NCBI GenBank assembly: GCA_037833965.1
Contig: AP031352.1
Coordinates: 8,846,501 to 8,910,500 of the forward strand
Direction: 5' to 3'
Length of the DNA stretch: 64,000 nt
Source: Marchantia polymorpha subsp. ruderalis
Lineage: Eukaryota > Streptophyta > Marchantiopsida > Marchantiales > Marchantiaceae
Part shown: in pieces, positions 63,497-64,000 of the stretch
Position numbering within the stretch: the first letter of the stretch is position 1
Layout: the number at the start of each line of letters is the position of its first letter
The notes under the pieces: model-generated
The model's database searches: none
Seen by the model: the letters and a program-made list of their open reading frames with translations, nothing else
Told to the model about the DNA's origin: nothing
Program-made: the position numbers and the translations under genes

Positions 63497-64000
63497 CCTC
63501 TATGATCTTCATCTACGGTCTTAGCATCCGTTGCGGGTTTCAGCGGAGTGCTTACTTGGCGTGATGACTTGTTAGAGGGGAACATGTCCGCCGACGATAT
63601 CTCAGTCTACGAGGATGTGGAGGAGGTTGTGAGTTTCGCAACGGTGGTGCCTTCTTTCTTAGATGTTCCACTTTGGAGTTCTTGTCAGGCACTATAGCTG
63701 GAGGCTGATAGGTTGGTGAAGAAGGCTCGGAGTGAAGCCTCTTTACCAGCAATGGCAGAGAGAGCTTCAGGTGACCGACTAGTATGTGGCTCTAGCACGC
63801 TATCACCATTGGTTACTACACCTATTGCATGGGATTATTCCTCAGAGGGCGTTTGTTTGTTGGATCTGTTTGGTGGGATCAGCATAGGTTTGGCTGCAAT
63901 GTTGCAGTCAGGTATTCTCGTACGGAGATACTTGTATGTGGGGAAGGACGAGACTACACGTCAAGTCTCTTCATGACATGTTGCACAGTTGATGCAGTGT
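63497..64000 (+). pseudogene. Cytosine-5 DNA methyltransferase-like segment in the retroelement (partial)
   Basis: After a linker (LEADRLVKKARSEASLPAMA) the frame reads GVCLLDLFGGISIGLAAMLQ, then SGILVRRYLYVGKDETTRQ. This resembles motif I of DNMT3-type 5-methylcytosine methyltransferases: a hydrophobic strand, F-x-G-I-x-x-G-L binding the S-adenosylmethionine cofactor, then a G-I-x-V-x-R-Y strand leading to an acidic residue. Two stops (near 63,695 and 63,974) break it; the second could be a CGA-to-TGA change because HVAQLMQ continues in frame. The catalytic Pro-Cys motif would lie outside the window. The call is from a single motif and so is moderate. Confidence 0.55.

Larger units (their letters stand above)
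60266..64000 (+). mobile_element. Degenerate Ty3/gypsy-type LTR retrotransposon (right part outside window)
   Basis: Ordered parts are a candidate 5' LTR (from TGTAAGACCGGGTATTGCAC at 60,266), a worn primer site (ATCAGAG within 61,036-61,052), gag with zinc knuckles, a retropepsin with LLDSGA, and then an unexpected methyltransferase-like block at the right edge. Reverse transcriptase, RNase H and integrase would lie beyond 64,000. Many stop codons and several frameshifts show it cannot make its own proteins. Assignment to Ty3/gypsy rests on the gag style and remains unproven without the polymerase. Confidence 0.7.

Overview
The window looks like nuclear DNA of a land plant that makes swimming sperm, most likely a moss or other bryophyte. 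The evidence is a nuclear-encoded chloroplast Rieske protein (petC) beside an apparently intact axonemal dynein heavy chain, a combination absent from flowering plants. Further support comes from short introns, very AT-rich intergenic DNA, plant telo-box motifs and plant-type LTR retrotransposons. The species cannot be fixed from the sequence alone.

Layout. From 1 to 26,260 (minus strand) lies a single-headed inner-arm dynein heavy chain. I could trace about 37 exons by reading frame and splice sites, from the N-terminal tail through linker, AAA1 to AAA4, the microtubule-binding stalk and most of AAA5. AAA6 and the C-terminus lie beyond the left edge. The intron that splits the AAA3 P-loop holds a collapsed Ty1/copia element. 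From 26.3 to 31.8 kb I see no convincing gene. petC (31,837-32,523, minus) is a single uninterrupted frame, with a near-perfect inverted repeat upstream. From 33 to 41.4 kb is an AT-rich gene desert with microsatellites and a probable minus-strand non-autonomous LTR element (34.8-37.6 kb). A GC-richer block at 41.5-43.1 kb has overlapping frames on both strands that I cannot identify, and a perfect 16-bp hairpin.

From 43,874 to 50,250 (plus) is a complete 15-exon, 646-residue GH123/DUF4091 glycoside-hydrolase-like gene whose splice phases all close. It carries a solo LTR in one intron and a GC-AG intron. It converges on a two-exon TPR (kinesin-light-chain-like) gene at 51,349-53,635 (minus). 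After another AT-rich stretch (54.2-56.5 kb) come a decayed hybrid histidine kinase (about 58.16-58.87 kb) and, from about 60,266 to the right edge, a degenerate Ty3/gypsy-type retrotransposon.

The most interesting signal is in that retrotransposon. Downstream of gag and protease, near 63,850-63,960, there is a block that reads like motif I of a DNMT3-type cytosine-5 DNA methyltransferase, where a reverse transcriptase would be expected next. The host genes show no sign of acting in one pathway: sperm motility, photosynthetic electron transport, carbohydrate processing and a TPR adaptor sit side by side, separated by repeats.
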